A DNA stretch of 64,000 nucleotides from Colias croceus (lineage: Eukaryota > Arthropoda > Insecta > Lepidoptera > Pieridae), in contig NC_059563.1 in assembly GCF_905220415.1 (NCBI RefSeq), positions 72,001-136,000 on the forward strand. The letters run 5' to 3'. Positions 44,056 through 57,270 of the stretch are shown piece by piece. The position numbers were made by a program, and so were the translations under genes. The stretch's first letter is position 1; every line of letters begins with the position of its first letter. Under the pieces are notes generated by a model. The model did no database searches, was not told the origin of the DNA, and saw only the letters and a program-made list of their open reading frames with translations.

Positions 44056-47000
44056 TATGGAAGTATGAATATGTTATGAGTTATAGTGGCCCACATGACT
44101 CGTCGGTTGTCCTGTCATAAAAAGTAGAAAAAAGATTACACCTGTAATAACACGGTCTCTACATTATTGACAATGTGAAAGTAGCAAGGGGCTTGTCGCA
44201 TAACTTGATATGAGTTTACCTGTATAATAGTAGCCCATAGTATAGAGTTGGAATTGAAAATATTATTATAGAAGTGTAGTGTGTAATGTAATGTATGTTA
44301 TTTATGTGTGTGTAATAGTATATAATTATAGTAATGTTGTTCTTCAGTTGAGTTCAGTTTTAATACCAGTTCAATACAATATACTACAGCTTACAGTCGA
44401 GTATAGTGTTTCATTTACCACCAACCATTGCATAAGTTATAGAATCATTTGCATTTAAAAAATAATGTATAATTGTTAAGATTTATAACAGTCAAGTAAA
44501 AACGGTTGACAACAATGAAATCTATGAGTTGAATTGAAGAATTTTACAGCATTTAAATTCTAACTACTCATAACAATATTTAACTATCGAGTTTAAAAAA
44601 CGAGTTCTAAATCAAATTTTTTTATCAACCCAAATAAAAACACACACAACCATCCCTTTAGTTTCAGCAAAAACCATGTAAAAACCGTATTACAACCGAA
44701 TAATCGGTTCACGCAAGTATTTTGCGGTACTTACAACTTACGATACTCCTCACAAGAACACAGTACATTGCCTTCCATACACAGCATTAAAAAGCACCAT
44801 CACATACTTTTCATATAAACGCAGCAATGTACATCGAACGTGGAAAAGTTTCAGGCAGTAGGATAATGGTTAGTTACAAGGGAAAAGCCACCGCTTACAA
44901 AGTTGGGTATCCAATAATTACTTGTCACGTAACTAGAAAGTTGCCACAAGTCATTATTGGAAACGGGTAGTTTTAAGTAAATCTACGCAATGTATTTTCT
45001 GGTCCTTCGAGGATTTTGGTTTATTTCACTAACTTTGTTTCACAAGAGAATTTGACACGGAAAGCAGGAAACATTAAAAATGTTATTTCGTTTTCATTCA
45101 AAACTGATATTTTATTTTGTGTGTGTGTGTGTGTGTGTGTGTGATCCATTTCTATGTAAAAAATTGGTAATGTAATAAATTTGTAATGTGCATACCATTA
45201 GTATTTTGTACTATTGGAAACTTTTATTTTAATTCTAATGTGTATGACCTTCTAAAGTTGGATATTAGAATTAAAAAAAAAATAGTAAAAGGCTTATGTG
45301 CCTCTTGTCCGTACTTTTTTTTAAACATAATATCATTAATACATGAAGATGAAATCGCTTATGAGTGATAAGACCGCCCATTTGTTGTTATATTCTTCTT
45401 TGGGTTTCTCGAACGAAGGTTCCTCTGGTATTTCTTGTGCAAAAAAGATGCTGGTTATCATGAGTTGTGTGTATACAATTAAAAGAAGGTTATATTTTCA
45501 GACTTCATGCATGCATTAGTTAAAGACTATTGACTATTCTGTGGTTAAAGTCCATATTTCATCATACATCGTTAGTTAAAAAATTGTAGCAGTTGTGTAT
45601 AAAATATATAATCATTGATTTATCTTGTTCTTAAATATTGATTTGAAATACTTTAACTCTTCCCGGTATTAATTGTTATACAATTAATTAATTATAGTCA
45701 TTCTTTTTAGAAGCAAACTCTTCATTCCAAAGTCCTGCTTGGTGTTCCACCTTTTATAAATACGAATATTCAAAGTGAAGTGAATAGAAGTCCGTATGCA
45801 TTGTCTAGACAAATGTACCGATAGATTTAAAGCCATTTAACAAATTCCCTCCATATATAACAATCGCAAATCAAATAGAACTGTCTTCGAGGATTCATAA
45901 AATCAATATCGATGCCTTAACAAATAGTCGTTTTGTTTTTACAATTTTATATTCTACTGCTTGGCAATAGAGTAAAATTTGCAATGGATAGTTTAAGACT
46001 GATTTGGACCATAATGGAAGGGTCAAGGCATGTCTCTGATACTTTATTTAGGGTTTTATCAATCTCTGCACATATTCCGGTATTTCCTTGGTTCCGTTTA
46101 ACAATGGGAAACTGATGAGTTTCGAGATATTCTATTGGTAAAGGTTCTTGCTTATAATAGAAGGATTTGAATGTATGTTTAAGTTTATTAGTCTTTCAGG
46201 ATTCATTTGCATGACATTGGAAACGTTATATTGTCCATATGGTGAACAGATCATTTTTTTACTTTTATTAAAATGCACAATAAACTTTTTTTCAAAGTAT
46301 TGAAGGTCAGCACGTTTTCTATTTGTAATGTACATATTATATTCCGTTAATATGATTTTGTACAGAATCAGCGTTTTTTAAACATGTTGATGTACGCCGA
46401 TTTCTTACTGGATCTGGTTGTTTATATGAAATGAGCACCTTATAAATTAAATATTTGATTCGCCAAGATTATTAATTTCAAAGACCAATTCTCCACGAAA
46501 ACATTATAATATATAAAATATCAGATAGTGCCGTATGTGAAAATTGTCCTGAAATATTTTTATTTATTTATTTAAATATTAGAGTACAGTGTTCGCCAAC
46601 TGAAAAATAAAATGCATTTCTACTTATAATAATTATATTTAACAGAATCTTCCAATCACTTAACTGTGTATATAATATTATGTGATATGTCCTATAAACT
46701 AACACGTTTTTGTATGACACGGCGTGACAGTGTAAAATATATCAAACGTGACAACTCTTGATAGACGACGTGTCCCGGGAGACGCAGGATGGAGGGACAT
46801 GATTTGATTTCATATGAGATTATGGCTAGACTCTAGATGACTAGTATCGAAGTAAGTTCGGGAATATAGTTACGACTAATTTCGAATTTTTGTAAGAGGT
46901 GATTAATTGAATTCTGTATTTTCCATTGCAAATATAGAATTCAAAAAAAAAAATAAAGGCCAAATTTTATTGCCTCCACTCATTATAGTAATTAAAATCT

Positions 47001-47204
47001 CTTGATAAAATTAAAAATAAATGTGGCATAGAACCCAGATTTGTATGATTTTTTACTGAGTTTAGGAAGGATGTAATTAAAAACCAATTACAAGCTTTAA
47101 TTTAAACTATTATTATATAGAATTATAGCATTAAGAAGTGATAGAGTACATACATAAAGTCTAAAAAGACAACTTTCCTTTTAACAGTCGTGTTATAACG
47201 ACTT
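44056..47204. other. Intergenic AT-rich DNA
   Basis: No gene supported. A GT microsatellite lies at about 45119-45143. Confidence 0.5.
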
Positions 47205-47234
47205 GAATCCTTGAGTCTAAACAAAATCTCTTTA

Positions 47235-47310
47235 CATGCATTGAAATGAACTCGGGACCACTCTCTGCAACCCGCTTTAACCACTGTACCATTGGACATC
47301 GAGTAAGCAG
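47235..47310 (-). repeat. Degenerate tRNA-derived SINE head
   Basis: On the minus strand, AATGGTACAGTGGTTAA resembles an A box and GGTCCCGAGTTC a degenerate B box. Imperfect and without a clear cloverleaf. Confidence 0.4.
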
Positions 47311-47967
47311 TAAAAGGTAATAAAATATAAAGCTGGACTAAAATTGCACACGATATTAATTAAGCTAACAATAGCCGGCTTAAATTCTATTATATCCGCC
47401 TGCGCGTTCATTTGGAAAATCAAATTTATTCCTCTATACGTTTTAATTTGCTTTTTGGTTGGAAATTTATTTCGCAAAACATGGATTTGGATATATTATG
47501 TTGCGTAATTCATGATATCAAAGCTAATGCTTGTTAAGTGTCGTTTGTGTTTCAGTTGTCGTCATGTTGTTAGATTAAGTGATTTGAACACCTTACATCA
47601 GGAACTACGAGAAATATCCCAACTATATAAAATTGTTTAATTAATTCTTAAGTATCAAAATATTCGCTCCAAATAAAACTTAATAAATACTCGTCTTTAA
47701 AAGTTGCTATGAAATATTAGCTATAGAGAATATCTATAAATTATAAGTTACTTATTAGTAAAGTATAGTAGTTTAGTAATGACGGCCTAATCTATGATTA
47801 GAATAGATACTTCTTAGGATAGCTTACAACACGCGGCTTCGCATGATAAGGTTTCACAATATAACGCGATAACCGTTCACTCTAAATTTCATTGAATTTT
47901 TTTACATTTTTTTTATTTTTAATATACCTACTTTCTCTATCTACATTCTAAGACATTCTACATACCA

Positions 47968-48120
47968 AATTCAAATTCAAATTCGTTTATTCAATCAAAC
48001 TTAACCTAACCTTAGAGCTTAATTGTATTGAATTTCTTTAACCATTCACAACTTAATAAACAGACATGACCACATGACAACAGTTTACATTCCATCCTCA
48101 AAAATTAGATCATTTATCAT
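47968..48120 (-). repeat. LINE 3' end fragment
   Basis: AAATTCAAATTCAAATTCG followed by TTTATTCAATC; on the minus strand this is a 3' UTR ending in an ATTTGA-type repeat tail, as in many CR1-like LINEs. Confidence 0.45.
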
Positions 48121-49388
48121 TATAAAAATAGTTAACTGGTTTTAAACGCCATATTCCTATTTATTAAGGATCTCTCCAGGGCCATTTTGAAAGCGCATAA
48201 AAGCACTAGCAAAAGCACTAAAAAGATAATACGAATGATATTCCTTCATCCCTTAAACCATAAGCATGTTTAAGTTGCTATTTACCTAACTTTAAATACA
48301 TACGTACATTAATATTTAGCATGGAATTAACAATACGATCACGAATATTTTCGTATCTCAGGATTCATAACAAAAGCACATAATATGAATAAAGTTAAAC
48401 CATTTTGTGGTAAGTCCAGGCAGAAAATCCTCCGCTAGGTTAAGCTATCTATATTATGTCTCTCTAATCTATATTTTTTAAGTCTCTTTTTTGTGGTGAA
48501 CGTTATTTTAACGTGGAATCTATCAAACTGTCAATGCCTTTCATTCGCTTTGAGATTCAAATTCGCAGATTATCCAATTATTGCTCACTACAGCGCTGTA
48601 ATTTGGCCCCTTCAATTTCCCCTTTACGCGTGTCAATAGTTCAATGTTTTGCCACTGAAAAATATACTTTGGGAGGACAGAAAAAGAACTTAAATTCTTT
48701 TTTCGGTATCGTTGGGGAGGATTGGCCACAATCGCTTTAGAACTGCCGTTAGTTATTGGAAAATAAGGCTGGAATATTATTTGTGCTCTTTTTAAAGGGG
48801 TGAAAAACACACGTGGCTTAAAATTGGAGCTTATTTTGTCTGTTGTGCCGCTGTTCTTCAGTATATATTTTGGCATATTATTATGTACACTCTAATTACG
48901 TATAAGATAAACGATTCCATTAAGATTTTTTTGACGATGAAGTCAATTAAATTTTTGTACAAAATTCGGAGTCATTTTACACAGAAAAATATAGGTAATT
49001 CATATTAGTTCGAATTAGACGTACAAAAACGAATTTATTTAGTATATAATATTCTTAAGCACCTAAAGTGACTATTTTCTGATGTTGCGAATAAACATTT
49101 ACTCAGGTATTTATAAAAGGCAGAAATCTCTTACAATTCTAATTATATTACGGTAATTAAGAATACTTCTGGTGAGAGAATAACTCCCACGTAATGTTTA
49201 CATTTAAAGCTATTGCCTGAAAATGTTATAAAGTACATATTTTAATTAAGATCAAACAATCTTTGCTATTCCTCTTTGAAATAAATAAGCTTATTACAAT
49301 ATGATTCACCACTAGATCCAAGCAAAATGCTTGTTCTTAGAAATTTTACAATAAGTATTATGATTCGTCAATTTGATAATCAAATTTT
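48121..49388. other. Intergenic AT-rich DNA
   Basis: No gene or repeat recognised; two overlapping chance frames at 48513-48876. Confidence 0.45.
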
Positions 49389-49512
49389 GAAGTGAAACTT
49401 CTTAAGGCGCGTCACGGCAATACCGTCACATCATGGAGTAAGGCGACGATTTTTGTACTTTGGAACTTTCCAAAGAAGTTTCACTTGTGACACGTGTGCT
49501 CTGCACACACGC
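49389..49512 (+). repeat. Small inverted-repeat element (GAAGTGAAACTTC family), copy
   Basis: Left GAAGTGAAACTTCTTAAGG, right CCAAAGAAGTTTCACTTGTG and the CACGTGTGCTC/GCACACACG hairpin. Same layout as 40215-40356, with GCAATACCGTCACATCATGG inside. Confidence 0.7.
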
Positions 49513-52377
49513 TCATTTTTATTTTTCCTATCATTGCAATGAATTAACTGAAAATTCCTGAATCGATTATTCCAGATCAACACACGAAGCCGGAGCGTAT
49601 AAGGAATCCAATATAGCAGAATACATGGGTATTAAGCCATTATTTAAATATCGCCTCATTAAAGATTTTCGGCATGTTCAAATATTTTATTTCATTCCGG
49701 TTGCAAGTTTCCTCAATTAATAATGAAAGCGGCATATCCCGGTTTAATTAAATGGTACAAAGAGAAATTATACGTAACAATGGGATTACACACTGCTGTG
49801 TTTAAAATGATCAAACATGGAGGGGGGACTCCCTGTGGGGGGAGGTGATAGTCCATACTAGCCAGGATGTATGCTTTTTAGTGCTCTGTTTTAATGCGAG
49901 TTTAAAAAGAGGTAGGTAATTTAAAAATCTAGGACATACAAATATGTAGTTATTTTAAAAATAAAATGCCGATTTTTTAGTGCTCAGAACTTCCTGTGCC
50001 GTGCGGTTTAACGATGGCTCTCCAAGTATCATCAAAATCCGTTCAGTGGTTTTTAGGTCACAGAGTGACAAACATCCACACTTTTGACGTTTACAATGTT
50101 AGTGAGATGCTTCCCATAATCAATGCACTAATCGTTTGAACTAAATCCGATACACGCTTGACCCAGTTCATGCCACTGTACATTATTTCGTGTACGAATA
50201 TGAAATATCAAAATATAATTAGCCTCTTAATTTCGCATTATCTATCATCACTGGTGGTCAATTAAATATAAGTTCTAAAGCTGTTGAATTAAAATACACT
50301 TTTGAGAGCACACTTTTTTCTATTTCATAGATCCCTTGATATTCGGTTCTTAGACTATGTTTATAACGTCTTATGTGAATTTAAAGATAATTAAAACTAT
50401 ACTTTAGGCTTAAGGAGTAAGGTACAATTTTCTTCGTAGCCAAAGCGTGTAGCAATCGATAAGTTACCATGTCTTTTGGATATAGAACACTTCCGATTTA
50501 AGACGAAGCGAACATAACAAAAACTGTACGAGCCAATTTCTTCCTTACGTTCCTAAGAGTAAGGATTCAATTCCTTCAAATGGTTTATGAAAAACAAACT
50601 ATATTTTCAATGCGTAGTTATGCATTAGTAATTTTTTATTTTTATAGAAATTGCTCTCTTATCTCCTAAAGTTTATAACATCGTGGTATTTTTATAGGAA
50701 TTTTATTTCTTCCAGGTAGTTTCTGTTTAAAACATAAATTTTTGTTTGTTTTCGCAAATTTTCATTAAATATTTTATTAGTACTGCAATTGTTTATTTTG
50801 TATTCTTATAAAAAATCACGTTTTGCAAACCAGTTTTTTATGTAATGTAGAATAAAGAGATCGTAAAGGGCCAAATTTAGAAACGGAAATAGGTCAAAAT
50901 TTAATTCAGAGTATTTTTAATTATTCAAACAATTTTGCTTACTAATCTAACTAGTAAAACGCTAATTACAAATCTATTTAAAACAGTAAAAACCCTAAAG
51001 CCCGCGCCTTAACTAGATCTAAAACTTAACCCTAAAATTCCTAAATCCACACACGTCCTAACACTAGCTAGTGGGGGACTTTAGATCCAAACAAATGCAG
51101 ATAAGTGTCCCCGGGGTAAATATGTCCCTCGTATTGTAGTAATCGAGGGTTGACCCACTTGACCCTACGAGGTTACAGTGACGGACATAAATGTGGAACA
51201 AGTTTTAAATAAAATATCTTTATTTTGCTCGTATGTGGTTGGTAAGGCGTTAGGTACAATATTTTCATCATGTGTACTGCCATTGTAAATGGTGAGTAAA
51301 ATTGGTTGGAATGGTTGGAAAATGGAGAGTTTTTTACGGAAGAACTAAGTTATAGAACTATTTTGATACAGATTCTGGGCGCACTAGCTGCGTACCTTGT
51401 TTGAGTATAATTCTTATTCGTTAAATTAAGAAGGTTCTTAATAATTGATGGTTACATTTTATAATAATTATGTACTTTTCTCTTCTTTTCGATTTCGACG
51501 CGCTACGCTGTGATAGTAGACTATCACAAAATCATTTCGAATACATTAGTTTAGAATAGCATACGATACAGAAAAAGATTTAAAAAAAATCTGTAAAATT
51601 AACTGGCATTTAAGTAGGTATGTACCTATAGAAAAAATCTAACACAAATAAAATTCTAGCTCTACAAACAAACTTTTCAAATATCAAAATATGCCGCGCT
51701 ATTCCATTTTGTTTGGAATTTTATGAGATAATATCGTCTGTTGCTTACATTTTACATACATAAGTATTGGTTAAATATTTGTATGGTTAATAAAAAATTA
51801 CTTTCGGAAAAGAAACACACATTGTTACATTAATTTTATTTCTTCATTGCAGTTGTATGTCAATAATTAATCTCTCCAAACAGATAGTTTTAAAATAAAC
51901 GTGTTATTCTTCATTGCTCGCTAGTGTACCGCCCCCGCTTCGCTCCTTGCGACGCAATTTACTGTTAATGCGAAGTTATTCGCCGCAAAATATCTTTGGT
52001 TCGCTTGTAATAGCCTCTCTTGTTGGCTGAAATATATAAAAAGATAAACACATGATCTCAACCCTTTGCGCTATCAATAATGGCTTTTAGCAAGAGTTTT
52101 ATGGCCCTTTTTGTTTATATTTTATATTGTTCGAGAAAGGTAAGAGATGGTAATCGAAGAACCTTTTATAAGTAAGCTATATTACTTGCGTATGTTAATC
52201 TAGTCATTTGCCCTGATTCAATATGGTATTAGTCTATTATATAGCTTTGAATTTGTAAAATAATTATCTAAATCAGTAGGTACCAGTTTTTTACTTTATA
52301 ACGAACTTAAAAAATATATAATCGTAATGTAATTCTTTCCTGTGTATAATTTTAGTGCATAGATAGTGTTTCTACAG
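49513..52377. other. Intergenic AT-rich DNA
   Basis: No gene supported. A less AT-rich stretch at about 51000-51190 (CCCGCGCCTTAACTAG, GTGTCCCCGGGGTAAAT) may be an unrecognised repeat. Confidence 0.45.
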
Positions 52378-53609
52378 TAGATAGGGAGGCGAAGAGGGGA
52401 ATTTTCTGCAATACTCGAGCGTGGCAGTTTAAGATATGAGAGATACCTTAGACCTAATAGAACAACCTTGTTAACTATTTAGCTCTTTAAGTAGTGACGC
52501 GCGCCCAGGATAGACGATCAGATTAGTAAAAAAAAATCGATAGTCTGAAATACTCGAGCGCGTCAGATTAAGATATTGGGGGTTGATTTTAGTGTTTTAA
52601 GACTAAATTTAACTAATCTGACGATAAGTCCTTGACGCCGCCAAGTTATAGGGTCGCGAACTTGTAAAAAAAAAACGTTAATCCGGCATTTTCGAGCGCG
52701 ATTGTTTTTATTTTTATTTTGAAGAATATAATCTAAAACTTACTAAAAATACAAAATCTGCCGGTTTCCGCGTGACCGGAAGTCTGGAGGAGCCATTTCG
52801 TCTTCCGAAAAACGCGTTGCAGTATATAAGTCGCGAACGATACATTTTACAAAAAAAAAAGTTTGAATAAACAAAAAAGGTAATTTTATTTTACACAAAA
52901 AAGGTCTCTTTACATTTTTGTCCAAAGTTAAAACTTTTTGACTTGAAGCATCATAAAAACTCAAACTCCCGGTTTTTTGAGTATATCTCGAAAACTGAGG
53001 GTGTTAAGAAAAATTGATATGAAATAACGATGATTAAAAAAAAGAAACTCTCAAACCTTTTTCGGTCAGATTAAGAGAACCCACCAACATTTTTGTCAGA
53101 TTAAGAAAATATGCTTTCAGGAGACCGAGATAAACCTCCCCTATGAAAATCTGACGCGCTCGAGTATTTCAAAAGGACTTTTTTTTTCTGCATTTTCAAA
53201 AATTCATTGTAACTTATCGTCACGCCGGAATCGTCAGTTTTTTTAAGGGGAGCTTCCTTGGGGCCTACTTAACACCCCTTCCGAAAATCTGACGCGCTCG
53301 AGTAAATTTTTTTTTTGTGCATTTTTGACGAATTAATATGCCTAGCCCCACCACGCAAACCGGCAGATTAGTATACCGTTGTTATCAGAGGCACTTGGGG
53401 CATACGTAGTATGAATATCTGACGCGCTCGAGAATGCCCAAGTAACTATTTTTTTTTACATTTTTGAAAATCCGTACACGCTAAACCCACCGCTAAAATG
53501 GTTTTTACCATAGAAGCTTTTCTTTTCGAAATTATTTTATCTATCGATTTTGATAAGTCTCGATGGCGCCGTTTAATTACGCCATTTAGCTACCTCGCCT
53601 CCCTATCTA
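52378..53609. mobile_element. Unassigned non-coding TIR element, copy 2
   Basis: Same ends (TAGATAGGGAGGCGA and reverse complement), same flanking CAG on both sides and the same mirror-image motif array as copy 1: forward motifs near 52414, 52553 and 52691 (the last changed to TTCGAG), reverse motifs near 53148, 53286 and 53417. Aligns along the full length of copy 1 with scattered substitutions and small indels. Same orientation, about 37 kb away. Confidence 0.8.
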
Positions 53610-53699
53610 CAGAGTATGTGTAGTGTAGATATTATGCTATATTAATAAGATCAAACTCTAACTTTTTAAATAGGACTTGTCATTTGGCATAAATGACAT

Positions 53700-53835
53700 A
53701 CTAAAATCTTCGTTGACAATCACTCTATCTAATAAAAATAAACGCATCAAAATCCGTTGCGTAGTTTTAAAGATTTAAGCATACAAAGGGACACAGAAAG
53801 CGCCTTTGTTTTATACTACGTAGAGACTAGTGATA
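53700..53835 (-). repeat. Interspersed repeat, reverse copy of the family at 17131
   Basis: AAACGCATCAAAATCCG, TTTTAAAGATTTAAGCATAC and GAAAGCGCCTTTGTTTTATA are the reverse complement of the 17131/17641 repeat. Confidence 0.65.
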
Positions 53836-54271
53836 CAGCTAATTTTCTAACTACCCCCAATTTGGTTATCGTTTTCAGGCCACGTGATTTACACTATCTC
53901 CCATCGAGGGCTATGTAAATCTTCACACCAGTTCTATATTAAGTCGGTAACATCTGGTGTGGCCCCACTTGGAATACTAAACGAACTATCGGAATTTCTG
54001 ATTCCCTGGTACCGAGAACGGGAATAAGTTGAACGATAGTTTTAAGGAGTTGCTAGTACATTGCTGCTTTTGTTTAGTAAATTGTATTTGGTGATGTGGT
54101 TCGCTGTAATGCATTGCTTAAGAGCCTTACTGCAAGAAGCTTGGAAGATAGAGTTTCAAATTTTAGTATATTTTTCGTTCTTTAGTGTTTTACTACTAAC
54201 TAGGATATAATACAGAACATGACCAATGATGAATGAATGATGATGACTATGACCTTGGATTATATTAACAT
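53836..54271. other. Intergenic spacer
   Basis: No gene recognised. Confidence 0.4.
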
Positions 54272-54400
54272 TATTAGCTGCGTTCCGCGGTTTCATCTGC
54301 GTAAATGAGTATCAGAATAAAAAGTAGCCTATTAGTTACACTTTATAACATTGGCTATCTGTCGTATTATTGGTATTGATTAGTATGTAATTAGTAAAAA
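54272..54400 (-). repeat. Lepidopteran interspersed repeat fragment
   Basis: TTAGCTGCGTTCCGCGGTTT and AAAAAGTAGCCTATTAG; degraded relative of the CTAGCTG families. Confidence 0.5.
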
Positions 54401-54431
54401 AAAGACGGGTTGCACTCCGGAGGTGCCGGCA

Positions 54432-54607
54432 GAAGTGAAAACTTGATTATTAACGTTCAGCATGTTTGATATTTTGGAATGGTATCCGTCTTACGCATGG
54501 AATATAAGGGCTAAAAAAAATCCGTCTTACGCTTTTTCGATCAGGCCACGTATCCTGACGCGAGTTTAAGATTTTATACCCAACGCCGCTAAAGAAGTTT
54601 TCACTTC
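54432..54607. repeat. Inverted-repeat element with GAAGTGAAAACTT ends
   Basis: Left GAAGTGAAAACTT and right AAGAAGTTTTCACTTC are inverted about 150 bp apart, a variant of the GAAGTGAAACTTC family. AT-rich to mixed interior, no ORF. Confidence 0.5.
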
Positions 54608-55980
54608 AAAAAAAATCAAATGCTGTTTACTAATAACGGATCCCTCTTCAAATCAAATTCTCTGTCAAAAAATCTGTACCCATAATTTTCAAATTTATCA
54701 TAACACAAGCCGCAATGTATGCAAAACTTTAGAAATAACCGCAAAACTGAATTCGCGCGGCGCTGCTTGTCAATTCAGTTGTAACAAACTTCTGAATTTG
54801 TACAAACTTTTTTTTACCAAACTCGCGGATTGCACTCGTTTGCGAATACAAAATTGGGTTTTGTTTAACGTATAGTTTATCGTGATTGAAGCTTTTTAAG
54901 TCGTAGTAGTAGATATTAATAATAAACAACAAACAAGTGACTTGCAATTGATATTATTTTCAACTTACCTAAAGATTTCTAAAAAAATACATTTGACTTT
55001 AAACAATTTTCTACTATTATGAATGTACTGAAACGATATTCTTGCCATTATCTTACGGTGCATTTACATCAAACGAGCAAATGCTCATTCTAACCCCACT
55101 ATGTCAAAATATTTTAGTGTAAACAGCGTAGAAAATTATTTCGTTTTTCTTAGTGCGATTGTTAAGATTCTATGCAATGTTCTAATATTGAACAACACTG
55201 AATACGAGTTTTCGTTAACACTAAAAGGTTACTAAAGAATGCTCTATGTTCGTTTGATGTAAATGCACAGTTATAATATTGTTTCTTTCTCTTTTGTTTT
55301 CGGTTGACAAGTCTTTATTTCCTTTTGCAAATGACCAATGCAATTATAGATCTAGATATTCAGTATTACTTCCTGAAGCCTGAACTTTAACTAAAAACGT
55401 ATTACGCCGACCTTTAACCCCACCGAAAAAAAGATAATATCATGTATAGTTTTGTGCGGGATTACAATCGCAATAAATTCTCAAACTTATCCAAGGTTCT
55501 ACCTGAAGATGAACAGGACGATATATTACGCAGACATACTTATTCTGTGAACCTTTTTAAAATTTTTAGATTTTTTTGCTTATTTGTTGCCTAATTGATG
55601 TCTAAAGATAGTTAATTAAACTTTAGTGATGTGTTGTAAACTTCAAAATTTTAGACTTGATATTAATAAAATCGTTTATCGTATATAATATATTATAATC
55701 GTTAATACCATTAATGTTATTCATTGATAGTAGAGCTGCAACATGGAAATATAAATTTGACGCACCTGAAGTCTTATACAGTGCGTTAATAAAAATAATA
55801 CATACGTTTGATCTAGTTTAGTTAATTATATCACTCCAATCAGATCAGTCGTTCAAACTTCAGCTGCAAACATACAAACTTGCATAATGTAGTGAAAAGT
55901 TATCTTCAAATTACAGCCTTCACAACATATTAACCCATGATTCGAAAAACGACTGAAGACTCAAAAAAAACAACAACATA
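54608..55980. other. Intergenic AT-rich DNA
   Basis: No gene recognised. TGCATTTACATCAAACGAGC near 55068 and its approximate inverse TTCGTTTGATGTAAATGCAC near 55249 form an inverted repeat about 180 bp apart, possibly a small MITE. Confidence 0.45.
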
Positions 55981-55984
55981 TGAA

Positions 55985-56115
55985 ATATACTATAGAATAG
56001 TATAGAATAGAAAACATTTTATTTTACAATGCACACAAAAACAAAATTTATAGAAACGATATATAACTTAAAATAAATGTACATTTTGGCGGCCTTATCG
56101 CTTAAAAGCTTAAAT
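55985..56115 (-). repeat. LINE 3' end fragment
   Basis: TAGAATAGTATAGAATAG tail followed by TTGGCGGCCTTATCGCTTAA, a common 3' UTR sequence of lepidopteran CR1-like LINEs in reverse orientation. Confidence 0.5.
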
Positions 56116-56396
56116 ACTATGAATAACTTACGATAAAAAAATTTTTATCACGTTTTTTTTATTCCAGAATAAGCCGCTTTTTTGGTGGGAGGCGATTGCG
56201 TGGAAGGCTCGTGATTTATTTTCAAAAGAAACGCATATATTAGCTTTGAATTGAAGGCAATATACGACCTTTCACGCACTAAAATGTTAATCCTTGCTAT
56301 AAAAATCTCTCTTCTAAATCCTATTGAATGTTAACTAACACAAACTAAAAATAATAAGAACGAAAAAAATAGTTTTTTTAACTGCTTTATAATCTA

Positions 56397-56580
56397 CTAG
56401 TGGTCCGCCCCGGCTTCGCCCGTGGTGCATATTTCGCAATAAAAGGTAGCCTATGTCCTTTCTCGGGTATCAAAATATCTCTATACCAAATTTCATGCAA
56501 ATTGGTTCAGTAGTTTAGGCGTGATTGAGTAACAGACAGACAGACAGAGTTACTTTCGCATTTATAATTACCTATATTAA
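56397..56580 (-). repeat. Lepidopteran repeat (CCCCGGCTTCGCCCG end)
   Basis: CTAGTGGTCCGCCCCGGCTT then AGGTAGCCTATGTCCTTTCT, TAGTTTAGGCGTGATTGAGT and a short GACA repeat. Its Helitron-type end is joined to the body of the 43819 family. Confidence 0.68.
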
Positions 56581-57109
56581 GTATGGATTATGGTCTATTA
56601 TAGTCATGCAACATAAGTAATGTAACTGCTTTATAATATCATGCAAGATAACTAATATAATTAATGTAAATGTAAAACACAATTGTGTACATAAGTAATG
56701 TTAATGTAAAATAATAAAGGAACTAAAAAAAAACAAATTAACTTCATATTCGTCTGTTGATTTATTAAAACATCATTCAATTAATTACAGTGAGACAATA
56801 ACAAAACATCTAAATATTTGTTTTCATTTATGTAAACAATGTATAATAGACATAACAAGAGAAAATGTGTTGTACTAAAAAGTCCTAAAAGTTAAGTTTT
56901 AACCTTTTAAAGTTGCCGTCACGAGTTTCTGAGATTTAAAAGTTATTTACGTCGAGACTTTCACTTGCCTTTATATTTTTAGAACTTATATTTAAAAATA
57001 CGAATAGTACAGCTGTAATAATATTTAAAGTAAATGATATAATGAAATATCTCTTTATTGCATCACGCCTAAAGCGCTAAGCCGAAATGATGATTTTTTT
57101 ATAGAAAGA

Positions 57110-57270
57110 CTAACGGTCCGCCCCGGCTTCGCCCGTGGTACATATGAAAAATAGATGTTGGCCGATTCTCAGACCTACCCAATATGCTTACCAAATTTCA
57201 GAGGAATCGGTCAAGCCGTTTCGGAGGAGTATGCAGACTAACATTGTGACACGAGAATTTTATATTTATT
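57110..57270 (-). repeat. Helitron-like repeat, reverse orientation
   Basis: Starts CTAACGGTCCGCCCCGGCTT, the reverse complement of the GGGGCGGACCG end of the tandem pair at 60591. Interior has ACCAAATTTCAGAGGAATCG and CATTGTGACACGAGAATTTT. Confidence 0.65.

Noticed and set aside
45119..45143. GT dinucleotide repeat as a regulatory or Z-DNA element
   Set aside because: Ordinary microsatellite with no gene nearby.
48513..48876. Overlapping open frames of 75 and 111 codons
   Set aside because: No recognised motif in either direction, AT-rich intergenic context.
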